Shown here: one piece after another, positions 11,742-25,225 of the stretch
How positions within the stretch are numbered: position 1 is the first letter of the stretch
Layout: each line of letters starts with the position of its first letter
DNA from: Mariannaea sp. PMI_226
Lineage: Eukaryota > Ascomycota > Sordariomycetes > Hypocreales > Nectriaceae
Reading direction: 5' to 3'
NCBI GenBank assembly: GCA_024336345.1
Contig: JANFOG010000005.1
Span: forward strand, 310,001-374,000
Length of the DNA: 64,000 bases
Notes under the pieces: model-generated
What the model was told of the DNA's origin: nothing
What the model saw: only the letters and a program-made list of their open reading frames with translations
Databases searched by the model: none
Program-made: the position numbers and the translations under genes

Positions 11742-12117
11742 CCAGACCGGACGGTCCAGTTTCCAAAAAGGCCAACGAGAAATCAAATCATTCACGGGCT
11801 TCTTTTTTTGTTTTCCCTTCCTCGTTTGCCCCCCATCCTGAACGATGCACAAAACGAATATATGCGCGCGTCGTGGCACGAGTCGCACCACTTGCCCCCC
11901 ATTGTCAGCCCCCCGTCTTGTAAGTTGCCAGTATAGTATCAATCAAAATGTCTCAGGCCTCGCGCGCGCGCATATGCTCGGAGGGGGCACATATGTGACT
12001 TCTACTGTTTTTTTTTGGTTCTTGTTTCCCTTTGGTCTAAGCGGAGAGAGAGAAAGAAACGCGGTTAATAAAAGCACAATGTTCCCACTCTATGCTCCAT
12101 ACTCCATACTACTCCTA

Positions 12118-12156
12118 CTTCTGCTGCTGCTTCTATTGCTGCTGCTGTTCCTGTGG
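12118..12156. repeat. Imperfect CTG trinucleotide repeat
   Basis: Runs of CTG/CTT units in non-coding DNA. The translated form is a poly-Leu artefact, not a protein. Confidence 0.8.
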
Positions 12157-12523
12157 TGCAGGTAGTCATTGCAAGGCAAACCAGACGAATACACGTCGCA
12201 TCATGCTTAGACGCGCTGAACCACTCGGCTGCTGCCGCGCTGCTTTGACCCCGTCCGAGATCAGATCACGTTGAGATATCACACAACCACAACAGCTGTA
12301 CACATCCAGACGGTAAGGTCTTGCTTCCCACCCCCGGCTCCGGTGTTCGGCAAGTGCAGCAGATTCAGGTGAGGGGAGGATCTTGAGGCCGTCCCTGTGT
12401 TGCAACCTATGTACAGTCCTTGAGCACCCCATGTCTCATCACATGTCTGCCACGACGCCATTATCATCAGCGTCATCACCAAACCTCTCACATACATTCT
12501 CGGGACGTCCTGGCCACGGAAAC

Positions 12524-12589
12524 GGAGCGGAGCGGAGAGGAGAGGACAGGACAAGAGAGGACAGGAGAGGAGAGGAGAGGAAAGAGGAT
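12524..12589. repeat. Purine-rich GGAGA repeat tract
   Basis: About 65 nt are almost wholly purine on the + strand, built from GGAGC, GGAGA and GGACA units. Near-mirror symmetry could favour unusual DNA structure, but nothing functional is shown. Confidence 0.8.
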
Positions 12590-15500
12590 GGCCTCAACAT
12601 GTGGGAGCCTTTCCCTTTCCCTTTCTTCCCTTTCGTCTTCTTGCCGCGCGGTCCACACTGGACAATAGGCTCCCGCTTCCTACAGATAATAGATGAACGA
12701 ACTCGGAAGACGCAATGGCAAATGTCACGTAACTACTGCTACATGGAGGCATACACACGCACTTACGTGTAAGTGAGTAGGTAAATAGGAACGCTTTTTT
12801 GGGAGGGGGGAAACGCGCTGGGGAAGCTCGGCGAATAGGACAGCGCCACACGAGCGAGTCTGTCTGCAAGGGCCACACCGGCTTGGGGCCTCTCTTTTCC
12901 ACCTGTTCCCTCTCGCGGGGGGAGGTTTGATGCCATTGTCGAGTTGAAAATCGAGTGACTTTTTAAATTATTTTTATGCATCATGTATATTATTTATTCT
13001 TCCAGAAGCAAAAGATGTCATCCGACGGCGGTGAAGAGGACAACAACAGGATGAACCTGCAGCAAATGCACGCTCGGCCTGGTCATCTCATCCGTCTCTC
13101 TCTCACACAATGGGCCCAAAAAGCAAATACCTGTCTACTACTACACCCATACCCTACAGACCTACCTGGGGTATACATGTACATTTGATTTTACGCACTC
13201 TGCATAACTATTCGTTGCTTTTGCGTCAGCCGCCAAGCCGGAGAAGCACTGCACCGAATCGAAAGCTTTTCCTGCAGGTTCAAATTTGTCCCGCAGCTTA
13301 GCTATTGGAAAAGAGGCCATCCCGGATCTCCGTCACTCCGGCTCATCCGTGGGAAAGCTTTGAAGCTGTGATTGATTCGTATGAAGCACGTATGCATGCT
13401 ATAGGTAGACGGATAGAAGTAGTGCGGTAGAAGAGGTAACGGTAGGGTAAAGTAAAGTATGGTATCCATTGAGCTAGCAATGCTTCCTTTTCCAGGCACC
13501 ATGTACTGTACTTTGTGGTCTACTCTCGAGCTACCCAAGCTACCTAAGCTAGCTAGGCAAAGAGGTAAAAAAACTAAGTACAGATTAGACATGGACTACG
13601 GGATCACTGTACACAGGTTTGGACGATTGAAACGGACGAGGCCCCCTGCAGAAAGGAAGCATGATGAGATATGGCCCAAATGAGTGCATTCGCCATGTTT
13701 CATCCAAATGGCAATGCAGGACATGGACGATTTGAAAAAAAAAAAAAAGACCTAGCGTTTTGGGTGAACAGAAAAAAGCACATCCAACTTGGGACCAGGG
13801 TTTGCTTTCCAACACGCATCCATCACGGTCCCAGCCATGCACATCTTCAACATGGAGAATCCCTCTCCTCTAGGGCTTATGTGGATCTCGTCACACGTCG
13901 TCTATCCAACGGCAGAGCTTCTTAGATGAAGAAAGAAAGAGGAAGAAGAAAAGAAGAAGAAAAAAATCAACCATGTACCAAAAAAAGGAAAAAAAATTAG
14001 AACAAGTCAAAGACTAGTTAACAAAGAAAAGAAAGGAAGCAAAGTCTTCTTCCGTTGCAAATGCCCACAATACAGTATCTTCTCCACGACGCCATCACCA
14101 TTAACAGCATAGCTCGCCGTGCGCTAGTGTGCCTGCAACCACTCATCGTAGTCGGGTCCCTGAGCCGCGATTGAAAAGTGTACCTGAAAGCAAAATATTC
14201 ACTCGTTGAACCGAGAAAAGAAGAGGAAAAAGAAAAGAAAACCCAAGAAAAAAAAGTAAACAGGGTGCCCCGATCCCCGATCTGCTATGAGTGGGCCGCT
14301 TCGGAAATACACAGAACAGTCACACCATCTCACACACAAACATGCACACATACACACACACACTTGGCTCCTGTCTATTCCCCAGAAGGGTAGCACCCGG
14401 TAGTCTGAATGTTGTCTGTTCATGGCAATTACTCCGTGGACGACTGCAGTAATATCTGTGAATGTAGCCTGAGACTCTAATAAGTAACATGTAAGAATGT
14501 GGTATCCTCGGCCTGACAAAACGCCGAAACATCGCAGCCATGAGAAGATAGAAGATCATGTATGACGAGAGGAACTTCGCTCGCCAATTGATACATCACC
14601 CTTCTTCCGAAAGTGCCGAAAGAACTTTACGAAGTAAGTTTGCTCCCTACATGAGGGCTTGGTAGTGTGTGTGTGCAAGGTACGGCTCACACTTACGTAT
14701 GGGAATATTGCCTGTTGCAGAGAGACAGAGTTACATGGTACATGGCAATAGTCGAACGTAGTCATACCCCAAGTAGGATAGAGGAGGGTACTGCGGTGCA
14801 AATTGAACCCCTGCTTCGATCGTCAGGAACAAGAACCACATTTCCGAGCTATCTGCTTGACGTTTTTGTTCCCCCTCTCCCCCCCTCCTCCCCCTCTCCT
14901 CTGTTAGGGCTTGATGAGGGGCGAATGGCGTCGTGTGCTCACCCACCATCTTTGGAGCAGAAGCCTGAAAGCTGCCAATGCCCCCAAGGCCTGGCGAGGT
15001 ACTCGCAGACAAGTCGGGTAGCTGATGGGTATGTACAGTACATTTACTCATACGTTCAGTTTACACGGGGGGCAGATTGGTCGTACGTACTGCGTTATGC
15101 CGGAGGGTAGAAAAAAAAATGCCTCGGGCCAACTAACAAGAAGCATTCGCTTCAGGATTGACCAACCTCGATCTAATAAAAGCGGTTCTAGTTCTTTTTT
15201 TCCCCTTCATGGCTATTTTGCATGATGAGGCCTGCTATGATACGAGTGTGAGGTGAGGGAGGGTGGTAATTGATGCAATAGCACCAACAGAGACAGAACA
15301 CATGAAAAGGACGAATAGACAGAAAGAGGCCTCAACTGCCAGAGGCGGCTGGGATTTGGCCGGCCCTCGAGGCTTCTAGAGTGACATCCCCGGTGATGAC
15401 TGCTGCAAGCCGAAAATCTTCCTCCCCCCTTCATCGCAAGAAGATGGATTCGGTCTTCTGCCCTTCCCCGAGAGGGCAAATCACCGATATACGGGGTCCT

Positions 15501-18500
15501 GTATCCCGGATCCCTGGCCTTTGGTAAGCCCTTTTTACAATAAAGGCAATTTAATAACTAAACTTTTGGATAAATCCATTCAGCAAAAAGGGTAACCAAC
15601 GTTGTGGAGACGAAATGTATGTCAGAGTTTCCCTCCACCGGGATCCTCCCTCCCACTCATCCACTCAACCGCTCACTCAACTCATCCCAGCCATCCATCA
15701 TCGTTGTCAGCACTGCCGCCTACTGGACCGCCCCCAAGCTGCAGGTACACCCGCAGGTGAGAAGGAATGCTCACAAATCAGCTCTTCTTCCTCAGCCCCC
15801 TCCCTTCCCCCTCTTCCCAGAGACCCAGAGGCTCGTGCTCGTACCCAATCGCGAATCGCAGGATTGATATTGACAAAACGAAACAAAAAGTTTGTTGCTG
15901 AGCAGCCTCTCTCGGGGGCTTTTGATCTTGATTAGAAAAGGAAGAATAGATGACATATCGGTTATGAGTGATCCTTCACATCAATGGCCAGGATCCAACG
16001 GGCCTTATCTTGCTCCTCTTGGGTACTGCAACTTCTCGGCTCCGTAACCATGACGTATATAGGTGTGAAGAGGTTGCATAAGTTATATATATCTCTACCT
16101 CTTGATACGTATCTACGTACCTCAACCAAATGCTGCCTTTGATCTTGCTGCCAATTGGTCCCCGTCAGAGTCGCTCTCCGTCTCAAAAGGGCTTTCCCCA
16201 AAGATATCCCATACTGCTTTCCAAGGTCTCAGCGTTTGAAGACTTTTCATTCTTCCATGTTGAGCCTGGTGGAAGTGTAGCATTTGATAAGGAGGAGTAG
16301 GAGACATCTTTTTTTTTCCCTTACAGACTCGCCACTTACACTATTTTTGTCCTTCGCAAAGAGATTTGCCATGGGCCATGTGGCGGGGAGCACTAGTTCG
16401 CTCCAAAACGGGCAGTCTAGATTTTCCAATGTAACCCAAGCCAGATTACCGATCGCCATTTTTCTTCCCACCACCCATTCCGTCCAAGAAATGGAGGACT
16501 GCCCCCCCTCAACAAGTACTTGATTTAATTGATGACGGGAACATGACGGAAATGGATACCGATTATTGCCAATAATTCAACGGGAATTGAAAAAAAAAGA
16601 GACTGAGAAAAAAACAAGCAATGGATTGTTGAGAGGGATGACAGATGGGTTACATCGCCAAATGCTTCCAACCCTCCCTCTTCTTACCTCTCAAGGCAAA
16701 CCCTTGAGAATGTTGAGTGTAACGACCCCTGTTTTCTTTGGATGCCTTTCTGAAGTTTTGTTCTGTCATATTTCTCAAAGATCTGTGCGATCCAACTAGG
16801 AACTCTTCGGAGCGCGTTTCGGAACTATCCGCATTGTCAAATGATTGCGTATCATTCATGGGCTATTATGAATCAACTATGCGGATAGAATTGACTTAAA
16901 AAAAAGTTTGTGCAAGAAGTGATTCTTTTGCCCGGGTGTTCTAGGTGATAGGGCTTATTGATTGAATTATACATAATTGTAATTGTGTGTTACACATGGA
17001 TGCATCGTCGCTTGGCGAATGGCTGAGCTGATACCAACAAAGTCTTGAGAATTGAATCAATTGACATTAAGAGATCGGAACCAGTATTTGAATAGCACCG
17101 CTGCGCTATGCACACCGTAGTATTGTAACCCATCTGCTCGGGATTTCGATACAAGTTGCGCTTTTGAATTACATGCCATTGAAAACCGAACATAGGTGGA
17201 CGAAAGCCACGGGTAGATACGGTGACGCGCTTTCAAGGCGAGATTGCGGGAGCTGTATTCATCAAAGTAGCTCAATTGAACCGCTCGGACATTGGGATGG
17301 CAACACTTTGATAAATATGCATGCGAGGTCAATGTGTATGCATGTCCGCAGTCCGAGCCAGCCACAAATATCAGCTGAGAAGCGCATTCAAAATCATAAG
17401 AACAAGTCAATGTTAGCTTGAACAGTAAGCGAATGGTGAGAGGTGACTTGGGAGAACTGGCGGAACAGGATGTAGTTTAGTCATCCCACGCAACAAATGC
17501 GCTCGCACTGACGAAGTGTGGTCCCTGAGGGGGCTCTCCTTCGTGTAGCTGATGGTGGTTAGAGCCCACTGGGGGATGACTAGGGTCTGAATATGCTACG
17601 TTGTACAGTATGTACGTAGTCGGAGTCTAGATCACAAAAAGTTGATGCCTCGTCACGCAGGCATGAGCCTCACCTGTAACTGAAAACGAGGCGGCGCGGT
17701 TTTAGTGAAGGAGGGTTCGGATTGGGAATGATCGGCAAAGATTCACCTTGCATCTTCACAAAACGACAGCCTATGAATTGTACACAGTCGTTAGTGTAGG
17801 CAATGGACGAGAAGGATAGGACAAGAGAGGCGCAAAGGAAGGGAAGTGTCTCAGGTTTGGGACGTGTTAATTGCCCAAAGCAGACAAAGCTGGGCCACTC
17901 AGACTGAAGACAAGCTGTTAGTGGGGTGGCGGGCAGCGTGGGATACAATCGAAAGCGTGGGTTGAGCGTGCCCTCGTGGTTGGGAGATAATCATGGCAAT
18001 GGCAACAGGCAGCCAAAGAGCCTTGAGCAGTGTCACGTCGTTGCTAAAAGTAGCCGCAGGTTGTAAAGGTCCATGCTGGAATGAGCTGAAAAGGCTAGAT
18101 GAGGTGCCCCATAATCGGGCTGACGTCTCAGAATTCCCACGTGTGTTTGGTCGGCGCTTGATACCTTGCGGGATGGCACTTCCTGTAAGAATGAAGAAGA
18201 AGAGTCATGGCTGGAATAGCGACAGTGCTGCTTGCCGAGACCGGACAGTGAGTAGAGGAATTGCCGTTTTGGGAGGGCCAACTGGTGGATATTTTTTGAC
18301 ACCACTATCGAATGGTCTCTGATGATGGATGTAGAGAAGGGTTTCCAAGGACTGTGACATAGGTAAGTAACTCAGACTCTTGGTGGGGGTGAAAGCGGTG
18401 GGAAGATAAAGCCCAATCGGCGCCATGATGGTCACGACATCGTAGACCGGTTTTGATAACCAAGCCACGGCGTACTATCCGAAGGCGGGCTGTACAATGC

Positions 18501-19295
18501 CCGTCTTCAAACAAACCTGTTGTTAGCCGACATAATTTCAAGAGCGTCTCATCCAGAGGTACCATTCCCCTTCAGTAAGGTGAATGTGCATCAGGCGGTA
18601 TCAAATGCACGTGTCAAGGTCGGGCTGGCTTGTCAATATCGAAATGGACGATGCAGCAGTCAGTCACGTAATGGTTAGATGCAAAGTTGATGCCCCAGAG
18701 AAGCTTCTACCATGTCCACGTGAAACCAGACTGCCAATTGTCATAAAAAAATGTGGTGCGGACGCACCTTGTGCGCCCAAGAGGGGAACTGACACAGCGG
18801 GAACACCACATGCGGCGGGCGGGATAAGGCGTAAGTCTGCCAGCAAGACAGGCGGCTGGACGAGGAACTTGGAGACGACTGCGAAAGACGGTGTGAGTCG
18901 ATGTACCGTGACCTCTCTGACATGGGAGAGCTAATGCACGCAGGGCTTTGGCCTCCGACCAACGAGGCCATCGTGGCTGCAGCAGGATGGACAAAGTCTG
19001 GGGCTTGCACGGATCTTGCACTTGACAAGGCTTTGCCTGCGCTGAGGGGGAGAAAACGGAGAAAATGAACCCCAGCATTGTTGTTGAGACGGGAAGGTAC
19101 CGGCATTGTGTGTGAGTAAGGTATTCTTTCCCATTTGATACCGAACCGGCTCGGAACCTGGCGAACAGCGGAGTGACTGACAAAAGGTCGGTCTGGAATT
19201 TGGGTATAAATTTTTTTCTTTTTTTTTTTTTCTTTCTTTTATTTTATTAATAATTTTTCCAACCGTTTTCACCGCTGCCCATTTTTCAGGATAAC

Positions 19296-19314
19296 TTTTT
19301 TTTTTTTTTTTTTT
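19296..19314. repeat. T19 homopolymer
   Basis: A run of 19 T, close to another T-rich stretch at about 19,208-19,235. Confidence 0.95.
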
Positions 19315-20419
19315 GACTGGAAGCGAGCACTCATTGATGTGGCGGCATTATCTGAAGATTTCTAGAACGTTACCGTTTCTTCAGGCCCGGAGAAACTTAA
19401 GGCACAAAAGTAAAGAAGAGGTGGCATTGATTCCTGATCTCGTGACCAGTGTACTCCCAGTAAATCTTATTTACCTCCCCAGGGACGGGGAGAGAGCAAG
19501 CCCAACCCTTCTCTCATAATGCAAGGTACCCTCTTGTACAACTGTCTAACTGCTGAGTGACATAGCTGGAAACTCAATGTTCACATCATCTTAGCCTTGG
19601 CTACATAGTGTACAATGAAGGCACGTATTTGCGGCTGCCTGACATGGCAATCGTGCGCACACTGATGACAGTACCTACGGCATTTGGTGACTTCGGGCAT
19701 TAGGTAACTTGACAACGACACGGTGCTGTACCTACGTAGGGTTAGTGCTTCACTTGTACTGATTAGTGATGGAGACTTGCTCCCGTCGTGTCCATGGCGC
19801 CGGTGCACTTTTGGTGCCATTTGGCGTCCTTTGGTCTGGCGTTGGGGCTCGCTCCAAGCCCCAGCCACCGCCAGTGACGCCCTCTAGGATGCCTTCCATA
19901 CCCTTCCATTGCTCCGCTTCGCCGTGTCGCTTCCCTTCCCTTGGGAATGCTCCGGCCGCGGCCACTTTACCTGAAAGGGGAGTCCTCCCTGTTAGTCATT
20001 AGTCTTTCTCCCACCAGAACGGAGACTTTTTTTTCGCAGTTAAATGTAGGCACTTTACAGATCCTTCGGGGCACCATGCAGTGGCAATCACTGGCATTCG
20101 GGATTTGGAATTTGGAGGGAAGTTTCAGAGGATTTTGCGACTTGTTTGCGCTGTAATTATTTGGGAACTAGTCTGTTGCCAAGATGCGAATGACTTGGAT
20201 TGTACGTAGTACAGATTGTTTGGTGACAAGATAGCAAGGATCTGATCGCGTTAGTGTAGCTAAGAGGCGGCGAGATAACAGGAGAGACGAGATCGGAGGA
20301 TGGGGAAACAAGGAAAATTGGATTACCCTTTGGCACGACATTGTGCAGAGGTACATCGGTTTGTCTTTCCCCGACGCCATTGCAACAGTGGTGACTTGTC
20401 CGCTGAGCTGAGCATCTGG

Positions 20420-20420
<1 letters not shown>

Positions 20421-20447
<27 letters not shown>
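20421..20447. repeat. A27 homopolymer
   Basis: The longest homopolymer in the window, 27 A. A poly-A tail of a retroposed sequence was considered, but no coding relic precedes it on the + strand. Confidence 0.95.
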
Positions 20448-20450
<3 letters not shown>

Positions 20451-23400
20451 GTGCACACACACTAGTTACTAGTTTTACGGTGACGACAACATGGAAACTT
20501 AGAACCTGAAAGAAGAGCGGGACGCCATAATCGCGGAACGGGAGCTCACAAGCGAGCCTCCATCAGCGTACAAAACGAACTGCTGGGACATTCATTGAGG
20601 AAGGGATCGACACATTGCAGGCTACTTTGGCCAGGCAGGATAATACGTATCGAAGACGTAATGATGCATTTTTTCTGCTACTAGGTTGAAGTGCCAACCA
20701 TAAATGTTTATTTTCATTCTTTCTCTCTCTACATTCTAATTTGTAAGGGAGACCACCGAAGGGGGTCTTTTTGCGTGCCTTATGTTGTCGGTGGCTTCGG
20801 GAGATGTCACTCTTCCAGGGAGGGTTGCCACGTTTTTAACGGAGTAAGTAAAGTCAAATGGAAATTAGGCCAAAAGCAGTATACAGTTCAGAACGGCCGA
20901 GCACATGAAAGCATTTTCAAATGCAAATATGCTGAGTAAAGCCGCCGAGGAATGGCAACCCCTCCACCCTCGCCGCTTATCGATGGACACTGCAATGGCA
21001 GGCAGTGGACATTGGTAGACCCAGAGACGCGGAAAACCGGTGAGTACAACGTTGGACGGAGGGCCACCCGGAATACAAGGGGTGGTGAGTTCCGGGCTCC
21101 CGGCGGAGTGGGCGGGCTAGGCAAGGGGAATCAAGGCTTTGGAAACTGGCAGCGTACCGGGGGGGAGACCTGCCTGGAGGTCTCGAGCCAGGCACTAGGG
21201 ATTCAGGAAACAAGTTCCGCCTCCGACGCCATGCTGCCCCGTTCTACTATGTACCTACTGGGACTCTCGTGGCATTTCTGTGCATAGTCAGGGCTGGTGT
21301 CGAAAGGTGGGACGACAAGTGGGAAGAGGGCCCCTTGAAGATGACTCCGAGAAAAAAAAATTCGAGAAGACGGTCAAGGACACGGTCCAAAAAATGGTGA
21401 GGTAGAAGGAGGGAGCGGACAGCGGTGGGATCTGGAAAAGAGGCGGGGTGGAAAGAAACGGAGGTATCAGAAAAAAGTAAAGGGAGAGAGCATTGCATCC
21501 GAGGCTGGATCGTGTATGGAAAAGGTCGGGGACGCAGCGGACGACTGGAGAGTAACATATGCACTTCGTACTAGATAGCTTGTAAATGACTGAGATATGG
21601 GGTGAGAACTCCTGGGGAAGAGGCAAGAAGCTAAGGAACGGTGAGTGTACATGCATCTGAGGTACAGATTGAGTCCGTAGTCATGATGTAAGTCGATGAA
21701 TTCACAATTTAACCAGGCTCGGCTTCGCGTAGCACATGTCAACCATTGGCATAAGTAAATGAACAAGATGTGCATAAGACATCGTCGATTAAGCTTACAG
21801 CTAAGAAGGGAAATGTCTTGGGTCTCTGGTGTAGGGCCATGCTCTTGGATACGACAGAGGCTGCCACACCTATCCTTTCTCCCACACACTTATTACGTGT
21901 GCACCTACTTACACAGGCACACCACTCCAAGATGACGGGGGAAGGTGGTGGACGGGATCTGCGCGTAACCGTCCGAACTACGCACTGAAATCATATTTGT
22001 GTCATGTTGACCAGTGAAATATCCCAATTGCATGTACCGATTACGGTTGGCATACGTCGAGATAAAACCAGGCACAGAGGTACCCGGAAATCTCCCCAAG
22101 CCATGGCGCACATAGGCATGAAGGATTCTTTCAAAGCTATCAAAGTTTCCCATTCACCCTTCTCTTCCGGGGAAGCATGGTCGCAATCCGCCCTCAGTAG
22201 GTATCTCAGTCTCGATATGTTGTGGCGTCGCGGGAAGATGGCCAGCCTGCAGCTTGTTTGCTGGACGTCCGGGGACATGGCATCGGCAGTCATGGTGAGC
22301 CATGAGCCATAAGCCATGAGGGGTTTTGAACACAAAAACAATCAACAAAGAATGAATCCATTATCCTTCCTGCGTGATACGTGGATATGCCTCTCGTGCC
22401 ATTCTAGACGTCGTTCCCGACATTTGCCAGCGATTTATATATCATTCCGTGCAAAGGAGACACGCAAACCCCTCGTCCTCTGCTAGAGTCGTGTCAGTTC
22501 AGTTCGGAAGTGGACAAGAGTCGTGTGTCAATCAGGCCAGCACCGCCAGAACCTAGGAGCCGGGACCAACCAGACGCCTCCCACCTCCCGAGTCTTCATC
22601 CTTGCCTCTGACCGCAGCACTGTCATCCAGGCCTTTCTGTCCATGGCCCCGGTGTCTGTCCTTTTTGCTTTTTGGCTCTGCTTGAAGTGGCCCAGACTTG
22701 GGTGGACAGGGGACCCCCTGGCGATGAAGACCGATGAATTGTGTGGCGACTCCACTAGCAAGAGGGCGAGAAAACTGAGAATGGACGAGGGGAGCAGGTA
22801 TGTGCACCCAAAAATTTTTTTTAACAAAAAATAGCGGTCGAGCCACTGGAGCCGTGCTGTACTTGATTGAATTTTAGCGGGTAGCGTTGCACTGGAGCGG
22901 GTGAATACAGAGAATTTTTCTTCCCTTGAGGAGCCACCCACCTTGAGGGTCGGCGAGAAGAAAGGAAAAAAGGGCCGCCCAACCACAAGTCGGAGTTCTC
23001 GATTCGACCGCCAGCCTCCCCAGCATCTCAAGGCACCCATAGCGACGAATGTAATTTTTTTTGTGGTACAAGCATGGAGTACTTTGAGTATGATAATTGA
23101 AGAGGAGAGACTGAGTATCTAGACTTGCATTGACCCATGAAATATCTATATTTTTGGTATTGCCTCTCTTTCTTTGTGTCAGTGCTGTGGTTCATTTGCT
23201 ATCGTTCTTCTACAATTCGAGTTTGAGGTCAAGGCAGTTTCGAGAAAGAACTGGCAGAGAAGACGAATGAGACATTAGAGTCTCAGGCGAATCAGCCTCT
23301 TTCTTTCTCTTTTGTTCTCCCTCCACAAAAAAAAAACCCCAGTGCCAGGGTGAGCTTCCCTCCCCAGCCAGTTCCATTCAGTATCGAGGAGAGACAAGGT

Positions 23401-23621
23401 AAGACAACACAACGGGTTCTCCCTGTTCTTGCTGCCAGCGAGCTTTATGATCCTGGCCTTGCCCAGTCCCTCCCTATAATTCGTCGTTATTATACATGAG
23501 CCCTGCTCACCAAAAAGCACAATCGGTGCAAGGACACTACAGCACGTACCGCATTGCAACGACCACACGGGTCACAACAAGACAGCACAACGTACAGCCA
23601 GCCAGCAGATGGCAGCAAAAT

Positions 23622-23647
23622 AGCACAGCACAGCACAGCACAGCACA
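23622..23647. repeat. CAGCA pentanucleotide microsatellite
   Basis: About five tandem copies of a 5-nt unit. Confidence 0.9.
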
Positions 23648-23963
23648 ACGGATCCCCGAGAACGGGAGCGACGGAAGTAGAGAGAAAAGGAAAAGTACGT
23701 ACCCGACAAATACCCAGAGGTACCCCCATCGACGCGACGGTGCCCTCTCATGCAGCCTGAGGTCCAACAGATAGCAGGTTGGAAGAGTTCCGCGGTAAAC
23801 AGGTAGCATTTGGCGAGGAGCAGTCAGTCGGCACATACAGGCGAAAGCTCATGTACTCGCGCCCAACCGACAGCTCAACACGTGGACTCGCTGCAAGAGA
23901 CTGGGACTGCCAATTACCAATCCTCAACCACCCGCGTTCAACCTGAAGCTGCTACCCAGCCTG

Positions 23964-23991
23964 CCTGTCGCCTGTCGCCTGTCGTCTGTCG
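23964..23991. repeat. CCTGTCG heptanucleotide repeat
   Basis: Four tandem 7-nt copies, the last with one change. Too short and without spacers, so not a CRISPR array. Confidence 0.9.
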
Positions 23992-25225
23992 CCTGCCCGT
24001 CCCTCCTGTCCATCATCCCATCCTCGCCGGCCACGCGCATGTACATGACCCATCCCAGTCCATGACTGCATTCTCTCCGCATCAATTATAACCACCAAGG
24101 TCCGACTAGTTTTCTTGTCTCGGTTGGTCTCGTTTTTTACTCTCTTTCTCTGCAAGTGGCTTTTTTCATCTTGAATACCTACCCCAAGTCCTGAAATTCT
24201 CCTTGTCTGCAAAGGGAATTCCACTATACAAATCATAAGAGGACCACACATCTTTGGGGGAATTGTTACGAGTCACACGAACAACACCACCACCTGAACC
24301 CAAAACAAGGCCGACAAAAAAACGGGAAGAAGAAAGAAAAGCACCGAATCGCTCCGTCCAAATTCCTGGTTCCGCTCTCCAATTCCTATCACCAGAACTC
24401 AACCTGGTAGTAAACATTAACATCAACAACAAAACAAACCGGTAGCGGAGCCACCAGCAACAAGTGCATTCTTGTCTCTCTTCACCACACACAAGCCCCC
24501 TCACTACAAACCAAGACATACATCAGCAAACGCCAGTCACTCCGACCCCAGGGATCGAGAGACACCGCCCAGAAATACCCGCCACAAAACCCCGCCCATT
24601 GCGGTACCCAAAGCAAAACAAAGCACACCAACTACCTAACCGCACTTGACTGAAGAAGGAAAAAGCAAAAGTAATCGGGAACAGGAAACTGGGAATTGGG
24701 ACGCGGCCGTTCTCCCTCACCCATTCCTTCCTCCCCATAAGTCCCAAAGAAAGGTTCCACGAGGTTCCCAACCCACAGTCTACGTACCGAAGTGTACGTA
24801 CCGAGTACTTTCCGAAGGTACCTACAGTGCCTTACCCTGTCAGGCCGGTCAACCCCACCTGCCTCCACGCTTCAGCGCCCAGGCCAGAAACAGCAGCCGC
24901 AACCTGGAGTCCACTCACCCAGCCCAACGCCAGCGCAAGTGCCAACGTTGTCGTCGTCTTTCGGCCCTGCCCACAATTTCTGACAGGGTCAAGCCGCGAG
25001 TCGGTGCCGCCGCCGCCACCAACCAAGTACTTTGCTGTGCCACACCCACCGCAATCGATCTCCAACCGTTTTAGAGCGACTGCCTTCCTCTCTTCTCTTC
25101 CTCTTCCATAACCCGAACCAACTACACCAGAAAAGAATCATATATACGACTGGGATAACGGCAATTCGTCGCGGCCACCTAGACCCCTCCCGCCTTTACA
25201 AGGCCTCCGAGCCACGCCCGGCACC

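Larger units (their letters stand above)
11501..25225. other. Gene desert of about 13.7 kb
   Basis: I see no supportable protein-coding gene, tRNA or rRNA here on either strand. The open frames are short, compositionally odd and lack family motifs. The sequence is not AT-rich and is dotted with simple repeats and homopolymers (listed separately). From about 23.9 kb to 25.2 kb it becomes rich in C and pyrimidines without long frames and is probably the promoter and leader of the gene at 25,226. Long non-coding transcripts cannot be excluded from sequence alone. Confidence 0.6.

Noticed and set aside
18707..19183. 158-codon frame on the minus strand in the gene desert
   Set aside because: No family motifs; similar-length frames overlap on both strands, as expected by chance in GC-balanced DNA.
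20421..20447. A27 as the tail of a retroposed gene or SINE
   Set aside because: No recognisable body, promoter boxes or flanking target-site duplication.
23950..24000. Short direct repeats that could suggest a repeat array
   Set aside because: Only four contiguous 7-nt copies without spacers; a CRISPR array would be out of place in a fungal nuclear genome.
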